Below are positions 6,259-10,927 of a stretch of DNA of 10,927 nt, in pieces. How positions within the stretch are numbered: position 1 is the stretch's first letter; each line of letters opens with the position of its first letter. Below the pieces are notes generated by a model. That model was given only the letters and a program-made list of their open reading frames with translations, was not told the DNA's origin and ran no database searches. Made by a program: the position numbers and the translations under genes. Origin of the DNA: Candidatus Zixiibacteriota bacterium (GTDB lineage Bacteria; Zixibacteria; MSB-5A5; SM1-73); contig CP070839.1 in NCBI GenBank assembly GCA_020341875.1, forward strand, positions 516,149 through 527,075, read 5' to 3'.

Positions 6259-7014
6259 CTAATCCTCTTTCCTGGGCTTCCTTCGACGTCTCTTCCGGTC
6301 CCCCTTTTTCCCCCTTCCTTCAGCCGCTCGCCCCTCCCTGGAGGGCTTTCTTTCCAGGGCCTCCTCGCTCGGAGGAATCTCCTCTTTGGATGCCAGAACC
6401 TCTCCCTTGAAGATCCACACTTTCACGCCGATGCATCCATAGGTCGTGTGGGCGGTGGCGGTGGCGTAGTCGATATCGGCGCGAAGGGTATGCAGCGGGA
6501 CTCTCCCCTCCATGTATTTCTCCGTGCGGGCTATCTCCGCACCGGCCAACCGTCCTCCGCAGGAGATTTTTATTCCCTGAGAACCTGATTTCATCGCCGA
6601 GGTGATAGCCTTCTTCATGGCCCTCCTGAAGGAGACCCTTCCCTCCAATTGCTTGGCGATGCTGCTGGCTACCAGCTTGGCGGAGAGCTCAGGTTTCTTC
6701 ACCTCTATGATGTTGATGGCCACGTCCTTCTTGGTTATCAGTTGAAGTTCCTCTTTGAGCTTGTCCACCTCCGCCCCTTTCCTTCCGATCACGATCCCCG
6801 GCCTGGCAGTATGAATGTCCAGTGTAACCTTTCGGGGAGCCCTGACTATGTCCACCGCCGATATTCCGGCGTGTTCCAGCCTCTTCTCGGTGTATCGCCG
6901 GATCATCAGGTCCTCCTGGAGAAGATCAGAGAACTTCCTATCGGAGAACCATCTTGAACTCCAGGTCCTTATGATACCTAACCTCAATCCTACCGGGTGG
7001 GTCTTCTGTCCCAA
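6259..7014 (-). CDS. rpsC: 30S ribosomal protein S3
   Basis: S3 lines the mRNA entry tunnel of the small subunit and takes part in its mRNA helicase activity. It has 251 residues. The N-terminal GQKTHPVGLRLGIIRTWSSRWF precedes a type II KH domain with the GRKG loop at 77-80. The C-terminal domain includes GRVSFRRAMKKAITSAMK (basic residues R130/R131/K134/K135 in the helicase region) and RTEKYMEGRVPLHTLRADIDYATATAHTTYGCIGVKVWIFKGEVL. A tail from about residue 214, rich in E, R, K and G and ending RRRRKPRKED, extends past the E. coli length. The start is TTG at 7012-7014: an in-frame TAG lies directly before it, and a near-perfect TAAGGAGG sits five bases upstream. Confidence 0.98.
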   Translation of the reverse strand: MGQKTHPVGLRLGIIRTWSSRWFSDRKFSDLLQEDLMIRRYTEKRLEHAGISAVDIVRAPRKVTLDIHTARPGIVIGRKGAEVDKLKEELQLITKKDVAINIIEVKKPELSAKLVASSIAKQLEGRVSFRRAMKKAITSAMKSGSQGIKISCGGRLAGAEIARTEKYMEGRVPLHTLRADIDYATATAHTTYGCIGVKVWIFKGEVLASKEEIPPSEEALERKPSREGRAAEGRGKKGDRKRRRRKPRKED

Positions 7015-7165
7015 CTAAGCCTCCTTACTTCTCGGCTTTCGTTTGTCGGTCGCGAAGCTCGTGTCGAAGCTCGATATTCGTCCATCGTAGGTGACTCTTT
7101 TTCAAACCTCAAGTTTCGACACCAGCCTCGTTACCGCCAAGCGAGTTTCGACTGTCGAAGTTTAC
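7015..7165 (-). other. Long rplV-rpsC intergenic region with large inverted repeat
   Basis: This 151-base gap interrupts what is usually a tight or overlapping gene pair. Its centre holds two arms, gtgtcgaagctcga at 7061-7074 and tcaagtttcgacac at 7109-7122. In RNA they give a stem of about 14 pairs, with one A-C mismatch and one G-U pair, around a 34-base loop. There is also a direct repeat of cgaagctcg at 7053-7061 and 7065-7073, and an inverted partner ttcgactgtcgaa at 7147-7159. The end nearest rpsC carries the strong rpsC ribosome binding site. No T-tract follows the stem, so an ordinary terminator is unlikely. Confidence 0.6.
7084..7112 (-). promoter_or_regulatory. Possible internal promoter upstream of rpsC
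   Basis: On the transcribed strand TTGAGG (7107-7112) and TACGAT (7084-7089) are separated by exactly 17 bases. Each box matches four of six sigma-70 consensus positions (TTGACA, TATAAT). The site lies in the unusually long rplV-rpsC gap, so it could give rpsC and downstream genes extra transcription. The match is modest and could arise by chance. The -35 box overlaps one arm of the inverted repeat. Confidence 0.25.
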
Positions 7166-7528
7166 TTAACCTTCAGATACCTCCTCTTTTCCGTCCGTGA
7201 CCACGATGGTAATGTGGTTGGTCCTTTTCCTTATTCTATATGCTCTCCCCATCCCCATGGCTCTGATTCTCTTCATGATGGGGCCGCCGTCAACCAATAT
7301 CCTTTTAACTCGGAGGTCCTCCGCCTTAAGTTTAGCCGTCCCTTCCACGCTGAGCGCATTGGCGGTGGCAGACTTCAAGGCCTTCTCCAGGACCGATGCA
7401 GCAGCCTTGGGAGTGAAGGTGAGGATGTTCAGTGCCTCCTCCACGTTCTTTCCCCTGATGAGATCCGCCACCCTTCTCACTTTCCGGGCCGACATTCTAA
7501 CGAATCTTGCTCTGGCTTTGGCTTCCAT
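7166..7528 (-). CDS. rplV: 50S ribosomal protein L22
   Basis: L22 reaches with a long beta hairpin into the nascent-peptide tunnel, where it forms the constriction with L4 and where macrolide-resistance mutations occur. The 120-residue protein opens MEAKARARFVRMSARKVRRVADLIRGKNVEEALNIL, and the hairpin region spans about 82-105 with GPIMKRIRAMGMGRAYRIRKRTNHI; no deletion or insertion is apparent in it. I start at ATG 7526-7528, with GAGG eight bases upstream and a family-typical N-terminus. An in-frame GTG 12 codons earlier (7562-7564) would add residues not usual in the family. It follows rpsS by 53 bases. Confidence 0.97.
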   Translation of the reverse strand: MEAKARARFVRMSARKVRRVADLIRGKNVEEALNILTFTPKAAASVLEKALKSATANALSVEGTAKLKAEDLRVKRILVDGGPIMKRIRAMGMGRAYRIRKRTNHITIVVTDGKEEVSEG

Positions 7529-7581
7529 GATCTTTTCCTCGAGGCCTCCTTGGCTCACCCTCACTCTTTCTTTGAGCAGAC

Positions 7582-7869
7582 TTACTTCAAAGAGGTGGAC
7601 CTCTCCGTGATCCTTCCGGAGTGACCGCGGAAGATCCTGGTGGGAGCGAACTCTCCCAGCTTATGTCCCACCATGTTCTCCGAGATATAGACCGGAATAA
7701 ACTTGTTGCCGTTATGAACGGCTATGGTATGCCCCACGAAATCCGGGGTTATGGTGGATCGCCTGGACCAGGTTTTGACCACTCTTTTCTCCCGTGACTC
7801 GTTCATGGCCTCAACCTTCCTGGAGAGATGTTCATCCACGAAGGGGCCTTTCTTTAACGACCTTGCCAT
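7582..7869 (-). CDS. rpsS: 30S ribosomal protein S19
   Basis: S19 lies in the small-subunit head, pairs with S13 and contributes to bridges near the A-site finger. The 95-residue product starts MARSLKKGPFVDEHLSRKVEAMNESREKRVVKTWSRRSTITPDFVGHTIAVHNGNKFIPVYISENMVGHKLGEFAPTRIFRGHSG, nearly the family consensus. The ATG at 7867-7869 was chosen over an in-frame GTG four codons upstream because the family begins M-[AP]-R-S-L-K-K and because GGGAGGT lies at a workable distance from the ATG but overlaps the GTG. A 70-base gap separates it from rplB. Confidence 0.98.
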   Translation of the reverse strand: MARSLKKGPFVDEHLSRKVEAMNESREKRVVKTWSRRSTITPDFVGHTIAVHNGNKFIPVYISENMVGHKLGEFAPTRIFRGHSGRITERSTSLK

Positions 7870-7939
7870 CCTCTGATCCACCTCCCGTAAGGTTTTGGGT
7901 TAATCTCAGGGCCTTTTTTCTGCCCGGCCTTTAAGCTAC

Positions 7940-8764
7940 CTACCTTTTCCTTTTCTTGACGATCAGCTTATCCGATGGCCTCTTCTTCCTGGTCTTCAGA
8001 CCTTTGGTAATCCTTCCCCAGGGGGTGCACGGATGTCTGCCGCCGGACGATCTTCCCTCTCCCCCTCCCATGGGGTGATCCACCGGGTTTTTTGCCACTC
8101 CCCTCACCCTGGGCCTCCTGCCCAGCCATCTGCTCTTTCCGGCCTTTCCGTAGCTGATGTTCTCATGATCTAAGTTTCCTACCTGTCCGATGGTGGCATA
8201 ACACTCCAGCCTTACCAGCCGCACTTCTCCGGAGGGAAGCCGCACGTGGCCGAATTCCCCCTCCTTGGCCACCAGCTGGGCATAGGTTCCCGCTCCCCTG
8301 GCAATCTGTGCGCCTTTTCCCCTCTTCAACTCCACGTTGTGGATCATGGTTCCCTGGGGTATTTTTCCCAAGGGCATGGCATTTCCCGGCCTTATCTCCA
8401 CGTTCTCGCCCGCCGCCAGGACGTTTCCCACTTTCAAGTCGAGCGGAGCTATGATGTATCTTTTCTCCCCGTCCGCGTAATGCAGAAGCGCTATGCGGGC
8501 AGAGCGATTGGGATCGTATTCGATGCTGGCCACCTTGGCCGGGATGTTCAGCTTGTCTCTTCTGAAATCCAGAATCCTCAGGAACCTCTTGTTCCCTCCA
8601 CCCCGGTGTCGACAGGTGATCCTCCCCTGGTTATTCCGGCCGCCCCTCTTCCTCAAAGGAGCCACAAGCGACTTCTCGGGAGTTGTTCGGGTTATCTCTT
8701 CAAAGGTCGAAACGGTCCTGAACCTCGAAGATGGCGTAACCGGTTTGAACGACTTTATGGGCAT
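7940..8764 (-). CDS. rplB: 50S ribosomal protein L2
   Basis: L2 is among the most conserved large-subunit proteins, needed for subunit association and for the structure of the peptidyl transferase centre. It has 274 residues, the standard length. Visible landmarks are RGGRNNQGRITCRHRGGGNKR (40-60), the SH3-like core with IEYDPNRSARIALLHYADGEKRYIIAP (81-107), and the C-terminal VRGVAKNPVDHPMGGGEGRSSGGRHPCTPWG. H230 corresponds to the conserved E. coli His229. A basic tail ends KKRKR. The ATG at 8762-8764 has GAGGT eight bases upstream, and rplW ends 47 bases before it. Confidence 0.99.
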   Translation of the reverse strand: MPIKSFKPVTPSSRFRTVSTFEEITRTTPEKSLVAPLRKRGGRNNQGRITCRHRGGGNKRFLRILDFRRDKLNIPAKVASIEYDPNRSARIALLHYADGEKRYIIAPLDLKVGNVLAAGENVEIRPGNAMPLGKIPQGTMIHNVELKRGKGAQIARGAGTYAQLVAKEGEFGHVRLPSGEVRLVRLECYATIGQVGNLDHENISYGKAGKSRWLGRRPRVRGVAKNPVDHPMGGGEGRSSGGRHPCTPWGRITKGLKTRKKRPSDKLIVKKRKR

Positions 8765-8811
8765 CTGGTTTTACCTCAGAAAACTAAAAACCTCTTCCTA
8801 AATGGGTTCTT

Positions 8812-9102
8812 CTACACGTTCTCGAACAGCTCTATGGCCTCCCCTTTTTTCAGCCTGACCACCGCCTTTTTCCAATCCGGCCTTCTTCCTTCGAATCTTC
8901 CCAGTCTCTTGGGCTTCCCGTGCATCCTCATGGTGGTCACGTTCTCCACCCTGACCTTAAAAAGCTCCTCTACAGCACTCTTTATCTGCAGTTTATTTGC
9001 CTTCATCTCCACCTGGAAGACGTACTTGTTCTGGCCGACACGCAGATTGGAGTTTTTCTCCGATACCAGGGGCATCAATATGATCTGTCTCGCGTCGCTC
9101 AT
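8812..9102 (-). CDS. rplW: 50S ribosomal protein L23
   Basis: L23 surrounds the tunnel exit and is the docking site for trigger factor and SRP. The 96-residue protein has the expected alpha/beta fold. The N-terminal IILMPLVSEKNSNL corresponds to the usual I-[IL]-x-P-[LIV]-[VIT]-[ST]-E-K motif. NKYVFQVEMKANKLQIKSAVEELFKVRVENVTTMRMHGKPKRLGRFEGRRPDWKKAVVRLKKGEAIELF follows, with the extended loop that enters the tunnel wall. Its ATG overlaps the rplD stop codon by the sequence ATGA, so its translation is likely coupled to rplD. Confidence 0.98.
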   Translation of the reverse strand: MSDARQIILMPLVSEKNSNLRVGQNKYVFQVEMKANKLQIKSAVEELFKVRVENVTTMRMHGKPKRLGRFEGRRPDWKKAVVRLKKGEAIELFENV

Positions 9103-9728
9103 GCGGCGAATACCTCCGTCAAGGCATCTAAGGCTTTTCTGGTCATCACCAGGAAATCGCAGGTCAGAAGATCATAAGGGTTGACCAGGCAGGCCCTTTT
9201 ATGCACCAGATTCCTCAGGTTCCTCACCGATCTGTGTAAACTGTCATCTTTACCTTCGGATAGGAAGAGGACACGTGACCCGCCGACCCCCATTCTATCA
9301 AACAGTTCTGCCATGACCTTGGTTTTGGGAGCATCCAGGCTGACCTCTTCGATGATCTTCACCCTGCTCTCAACGGCCACCGACGAGAGGGCTGAGATGA
9401 GCGCCTTGCGCTTCATCTTCCTGGGGATATCCACGTGATGGTCGCCCGGCCTGGGAGGGAAGGCTCGTCCTCCGCCCATCCAGAGGGGAGAGGTGTTGGA
9501 TCCCGCTCGGGCACGTCCGGTTCCCTTCTGCCGCCAGGGCTTGGCGCCTCCTCCCCTCACCTCCATCCGGGTTTTCCTCTTCACCGTGCCCTGTCTCTGG
9601 TTGGCCTGATAAGCCTTCACGTACTGGTGAATTGTCGGGAGATGAGGAGTTTGCCCGAAAAGCTCCTCCTTTAGGGCCAACGTGTCTTTTTCATTTCCTT
9701 CCTGATCAAAAACTGCTGCGCTGAGCAT
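9099..9728 (-). CDS. rplD: 50S ribosomal protein L4
   Basis: L4 reaches into the peptide tunnel opposite L22 and, in E. coli, also represses its own S10 operon by attenuation and translational control. The product has 209 residues. The internal tunnel loop is conserved: KTRMEVRGGGAKPWRQKGTGRARAGSNTSPLWMGGGRAFPP (about 52-92), the site of macrolide-resistance changes elsewhere; it looks intact. The globular part includes KMKRKALISALSSVAVESRVKIIEEV and LVNPYDLLTCDFLVMTRKALDALTEVF. The ATG has AGAGGA seven bases upstream and starts nine bases after rplC. The E. coli type L4 regulation is not assumed here, since no matching leader was seen upstream of rpsJ. Confidence 0.98.
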   Translation of the reverse strand: MLSAAVFDQEGNEKDTLALKEELFGQTPHLPTIHQYVKAYQANQRQGTVKRKTRMEVRGGGAKPWRQKGTGRARAGSNTSPLWMGGGRAFPPRPGDHHVDIPRKMKRKALISALSSVAVESRVKIIEEVSLDAPKTKVMAELFDRMGVGGSRVLFLSEGKDDSLHRSVRNLRNLVHKRACLVNPYDLLTCDFLVMTRKALDALTEVFAA

Positions 9729-9737
9729 ATTCTTCCT

Positions 9738-10364
9738 CTAAACAGAAGATTTTCTTATGGTCAAGTATGAATTCCTCTTGCCCGGAACCGCTCCTTTGAG
9801 CAGAAGCAGATTCTTCTCTGCGTCCACTCTCACCACCTCCAGGTTTCTGACGGTTACCTTCTCCCCTCCCATCCTTCCCGGCATTCTCTGCCCCTTGAAC
9901 ACCCGGGAGGGATAGGAGCTTCCACCTATGGAACCGGGAGCCCTCAGCCGATCGGACTGTCCGTGGGTCTTGGGCCCTCCATGAAACTTGTATCTTCTCA
10001 CCGTCCCCTGAAAGCCCAGTCCCTTGGAGATGCCGCTGACGGCGACCTTCTCACCCACGGAAAAGAGGTCGACTCCCAGCTTCTGTCCTACCTTGAACTT
10101 GCCGGCATTCTCCGTTCTCATCTCTCTGAGGATCCTTTGCGGTTCCACCTTGGCCCTAGTGAAATGCCCCATGAGAGGCTGGGTAACCAACTTCTTCCTT
10201 TTCTCTCCGAAACCAAGTTGCAAGGCATCGTATCCTTCCTTCTCCCTGGTCTTGATCTGCACCACCGGGCACGGCCCGGCCTCTATGACCGTCACAGCGA
10301 TGGCCTGCCCCTCCTGATTGAATACTCTGGTCATCCCGATCTTTTTTCCGACGATCCCTTCCAT
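9738..10364 (-). CDS. rplC: 50S ribosomal protein L3
   Basis: L3 is an early assembly protein that extends a loop close to the peptidyl transferase centre. The 208-residue protein begins EGIVGKKIGMTRVFNQEGQAIAVTVIEAGPCPVVQIKT. Its central loop, YKFHGGPKTHGQSDRLRAPGSIGGSSYPSRVFKGQRMPGRMGG (about 125-167), is the long extension. The E. coli glutamine methylated by PrmB (Q150, in GSIGQNQTPGKV) corresponds to serine here, so that modification would not apply. The ATG follows GGAG by seven bases. A 45-base gap with a small tandem repeat separates it from rpsJ. Confidence 0.98.
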   Translation of the reverse strand: MEGIVGKKIGMTRVFNQEGQAIAVTVIEAGPCPVVQIKTREKEGYDALQLGFGEKRKKLVTQPLMGHFTRAKVEPQRILREMRTENAGKFKVGQKLGVDLFSVGEKVAVSGISKGLGFQGTVRRYKFHGGPKTHGQSDRLRAPGSIGGSSYPSRVFKGQRMPGRMGGEKVTVRNLEVVRVDAEKNLLLLKGAVPGKRNSYLTIRKSSV

Positions 10365-10378
10365 CCTCCAACTCCGAG

Positions 10379-10406
10379 AATCTGTGTACTGTCTACTGTA
10401 TACTGT
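10379..10406 (-). repeat. Four-unit 7-bp tandem repeat between rpsJ and rplC
   Basis: On the transcribed strand the units read ACAGTAT, ACAGTAG, ACAGTAC and a diverged ACAGATT. Three units match six of seven bases exactly in phase. The array fills most of the 45-base gap from the rpsJ stop to the rplC ribosome binding site. Such a simple repeat may vary in copy number through slippage. No function can be assigned. Confidence 0.7.
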
Positions 10407-10409
10407 GTC

Positions 10410-10718
10410 TTATACCTTTATCTCCACATCCACTCCGGCGGGCAAATCCAGCTTCATCAGGGCATCCACGGTCTGGGGGGTGGACTCATAGATGTCTATC
10501 AGCCTCTTGTGAATGCGCGTCTCAAACTGCTCCCGGGATTTCTTGTCCACGTGAGGCGACCTCAAGACGGTATAGACTCTCCTTCTGGTGGGCATGGGAA
10601 CAGGCCCGGTGACCTTTGCCCCGGTCCGGGTGGCCGTTCTCACGATCTCCCGGGCCGATTTGTCCAGGGATCTATGATCGTACGCCTTAAGCCAGATTCT
10701 GATCTTCTGTCCGTTCAT
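10410..10718 (-). CDS. rpsJ: 30S ribosomal protein S10 (transcription antitermination factor NusE)
   Basis: S10 is part of the small-subunit head and, as NusE, joins NusB and NusG in antitermination and in transcription-translation coupling. The 102-residue protein matches the family along its length: KIRIWLKAYDHRSLDKSAREIV, TGAKVTGPVPMPTRRRVYTVLRSPHVDKKSREQFETRIHKRLIDIYESTPQTVDALMKLDLPAGVDVEI. The MPT-x-[RK]-x-x-Y-T-V-[LI]-R-[SG]-P-H segment marks the extended ribosome-binding loop. The ATG at 10716-10718 follows AAGGA by seven bases. It is the first gene of the S10 group, 100 bases after tuf. Confidence 0.99.
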   Translation of the reverse strand: MNGQKIRIWLKAYDHRSLDKSAREIVRTATRTGAKVTGPVPMPTRRRVYTVLRSPHVDKKSREQFETRIHKRLIDIYESTPQTVDALMKLDLPAGVDVEIKV

Positions 10719-10818
10719 CCAATAATCCTTCGAGTTCGATTTTGATTACGGCAAAAAGCCTCACATTTTTTGCGCAAAAACCGGACACAGCTTAAATCAC
10801 CGCGGTCCTCAGGATTGG
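10719..10818 (-). other. tuf-rpsJ intergenic region with possible closing stem
   Basis: The transcript runs CCAATCCT directly after the tuf stop and AGGATTATTGG directly before the rpsJ ATG. These can pair as CCAAT/ATTGG plus CCT/AGG with a three-base bulge, covering the rpsJ ribosome binding site. Inside lies a perfect 14-bp palindrome, TTTTTGCGCAAAAA, at 10767-10780, and a small GGC-TTTTT-GCC hairpin at 10750-10760. No convincing promoter or intrinsic terminator was seen, so tuf and rpsJ may share a transcript. Confidence 0.4.
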
Positions 10819-10927
10819 CTACTCTATCACCTCGCCCACCACCCCTGCTCCCACCGTGCGTCCTCCCTCTCGTATGGCGAAGCGTAACTCCTTCTCCATG
10901 GCTATGGGGGTGATCAACTCAACCTCC
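10819..10927 (-). CDS. tuf: Elongation factor Tu, C-terminal end (cut by window edge)
   Basis: EF-Tu is the GTPase that carries aminoacyl-tRNA to the ribosomal A site. Only the final 35 codons and the TAG stop (10819-10821) are present, from domain III of the protein. They read EVELITPIAMEKELRFAIRE and then GGRTVGAGVVGEVIE, close to the highly conserved EF-Tu ending. The GTP-binding domain lies outside the window. A tuf gene immediately before rpsJ is a common arrangement in bacteria whose str and S10 operons are adjacent, usually preceded by rpsL, rpsG and fusA. Whether a second tuf copy exists cannot be told from here. Confidence 0.97.
   Translation of the reverse strand, partial: EVELITPIAMEKELRFAIREGGRTVGAGVVGEVIE

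Noticed and set aside
6990..7085. A 31-codon minus-strand frame (starting MDEYRASTRAS) that overlaps the rpsC start
   Set aside because: It has no good ribosome binding site, is made largely of the repeat in the gap and runs out of frame into rpsC. Probably chance.
8246..9184. A 312-residue plus-strand open frame opposite rplB and rplW
   Set aside because: Antisense shadow of two highly conserved genes, with low-complexity, motif-free translation.
9963..10745. A 260-residue plus-strand open frame opposite rplC and rpsJ
   Set aside because: Antisense shadow that runs through both genes and the tandem repeat; nothing supports expression.
1..10927. A novel defence, mobile or metabolic system
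   Set aside because: Every substantial stretch of the coding strand is a recognised ribosomal protein, tuf or secY gene. No extra gene, insertion, tRNA or repeat array with a CRISPR pattern was found.

Overview
The window is a canonical bacterial ribosomal-protein cluster, the S10 and spc operons joined end to end, transcribed entirely on the minus strand. Read in the direction of transcription (high to low coordinates) it begins with the last 35 codons of tuf (EF-Tu). The S10 block follows: rpsJ, rplC, rplD, rplW, rplB, rpsS, rplV, rpsC, rplP, rpmC, rpsQ. The spc block comes next: rplN, rplX, rplE, rpsN, rpsH, rplF, rplR, rpsE, rpmD, rplO. It ends with the first 233 codons of secY, cut by the window edge. 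All 21 complete genes are intact and of normal family length. No mobile element, tRNA, rRNA, CRISPR array or pseudogene was seen, and no stretch over 300 bases lacks a gene.

The organism is a bacterium: bacterial L15, L18, L23, L24, L29 and SecY types, Shine-Dalgarno motifs before most genes, and a tuf end typical of bacterial EF-Tu. tuf lies directly upstream of rpsJ, S14 is the short zinc-binding C+ type, and L24 carries two extra CxxC pairs. These exclude a standard enterobacterial or gammaproteobacterial arrangement. They do not fix the phylum, and an uncultured lineage is plausible. Base composition looks moderately GC-rich.

The genes act together: 7 small-subunit and 14 large-subunit proteins are made in one polycistronic unit with the translation factor before them and the translocon channel after them. 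Two junctions (rplD/rplW and rplO/secY) are ATGA overlaps that suggest translational coupling. Packing is otherwise looser than in many S10/spc clusters, with gaps of 157 bp (rpsE-rpmD), 151 bp (rplV-rpsC), 100 bp (tuf-rpsJ) and 93 bp (rplR-rpsE).

These gaps are the only unexplained part of the window. They hold inverted repeats, a GC-rich hairpin immediately after the rplR stop, a four-unit 7-bp tandem repeat, a possible internal promoter and possible pairing over the rpsJ ribosome binding site. Four genes start with TTG or GTG, and all four encode small-subunit proteins. I found no convincing new biological system. The findings are modest regulatory or repeat candidates read by eye, with no folding or database search behind them.
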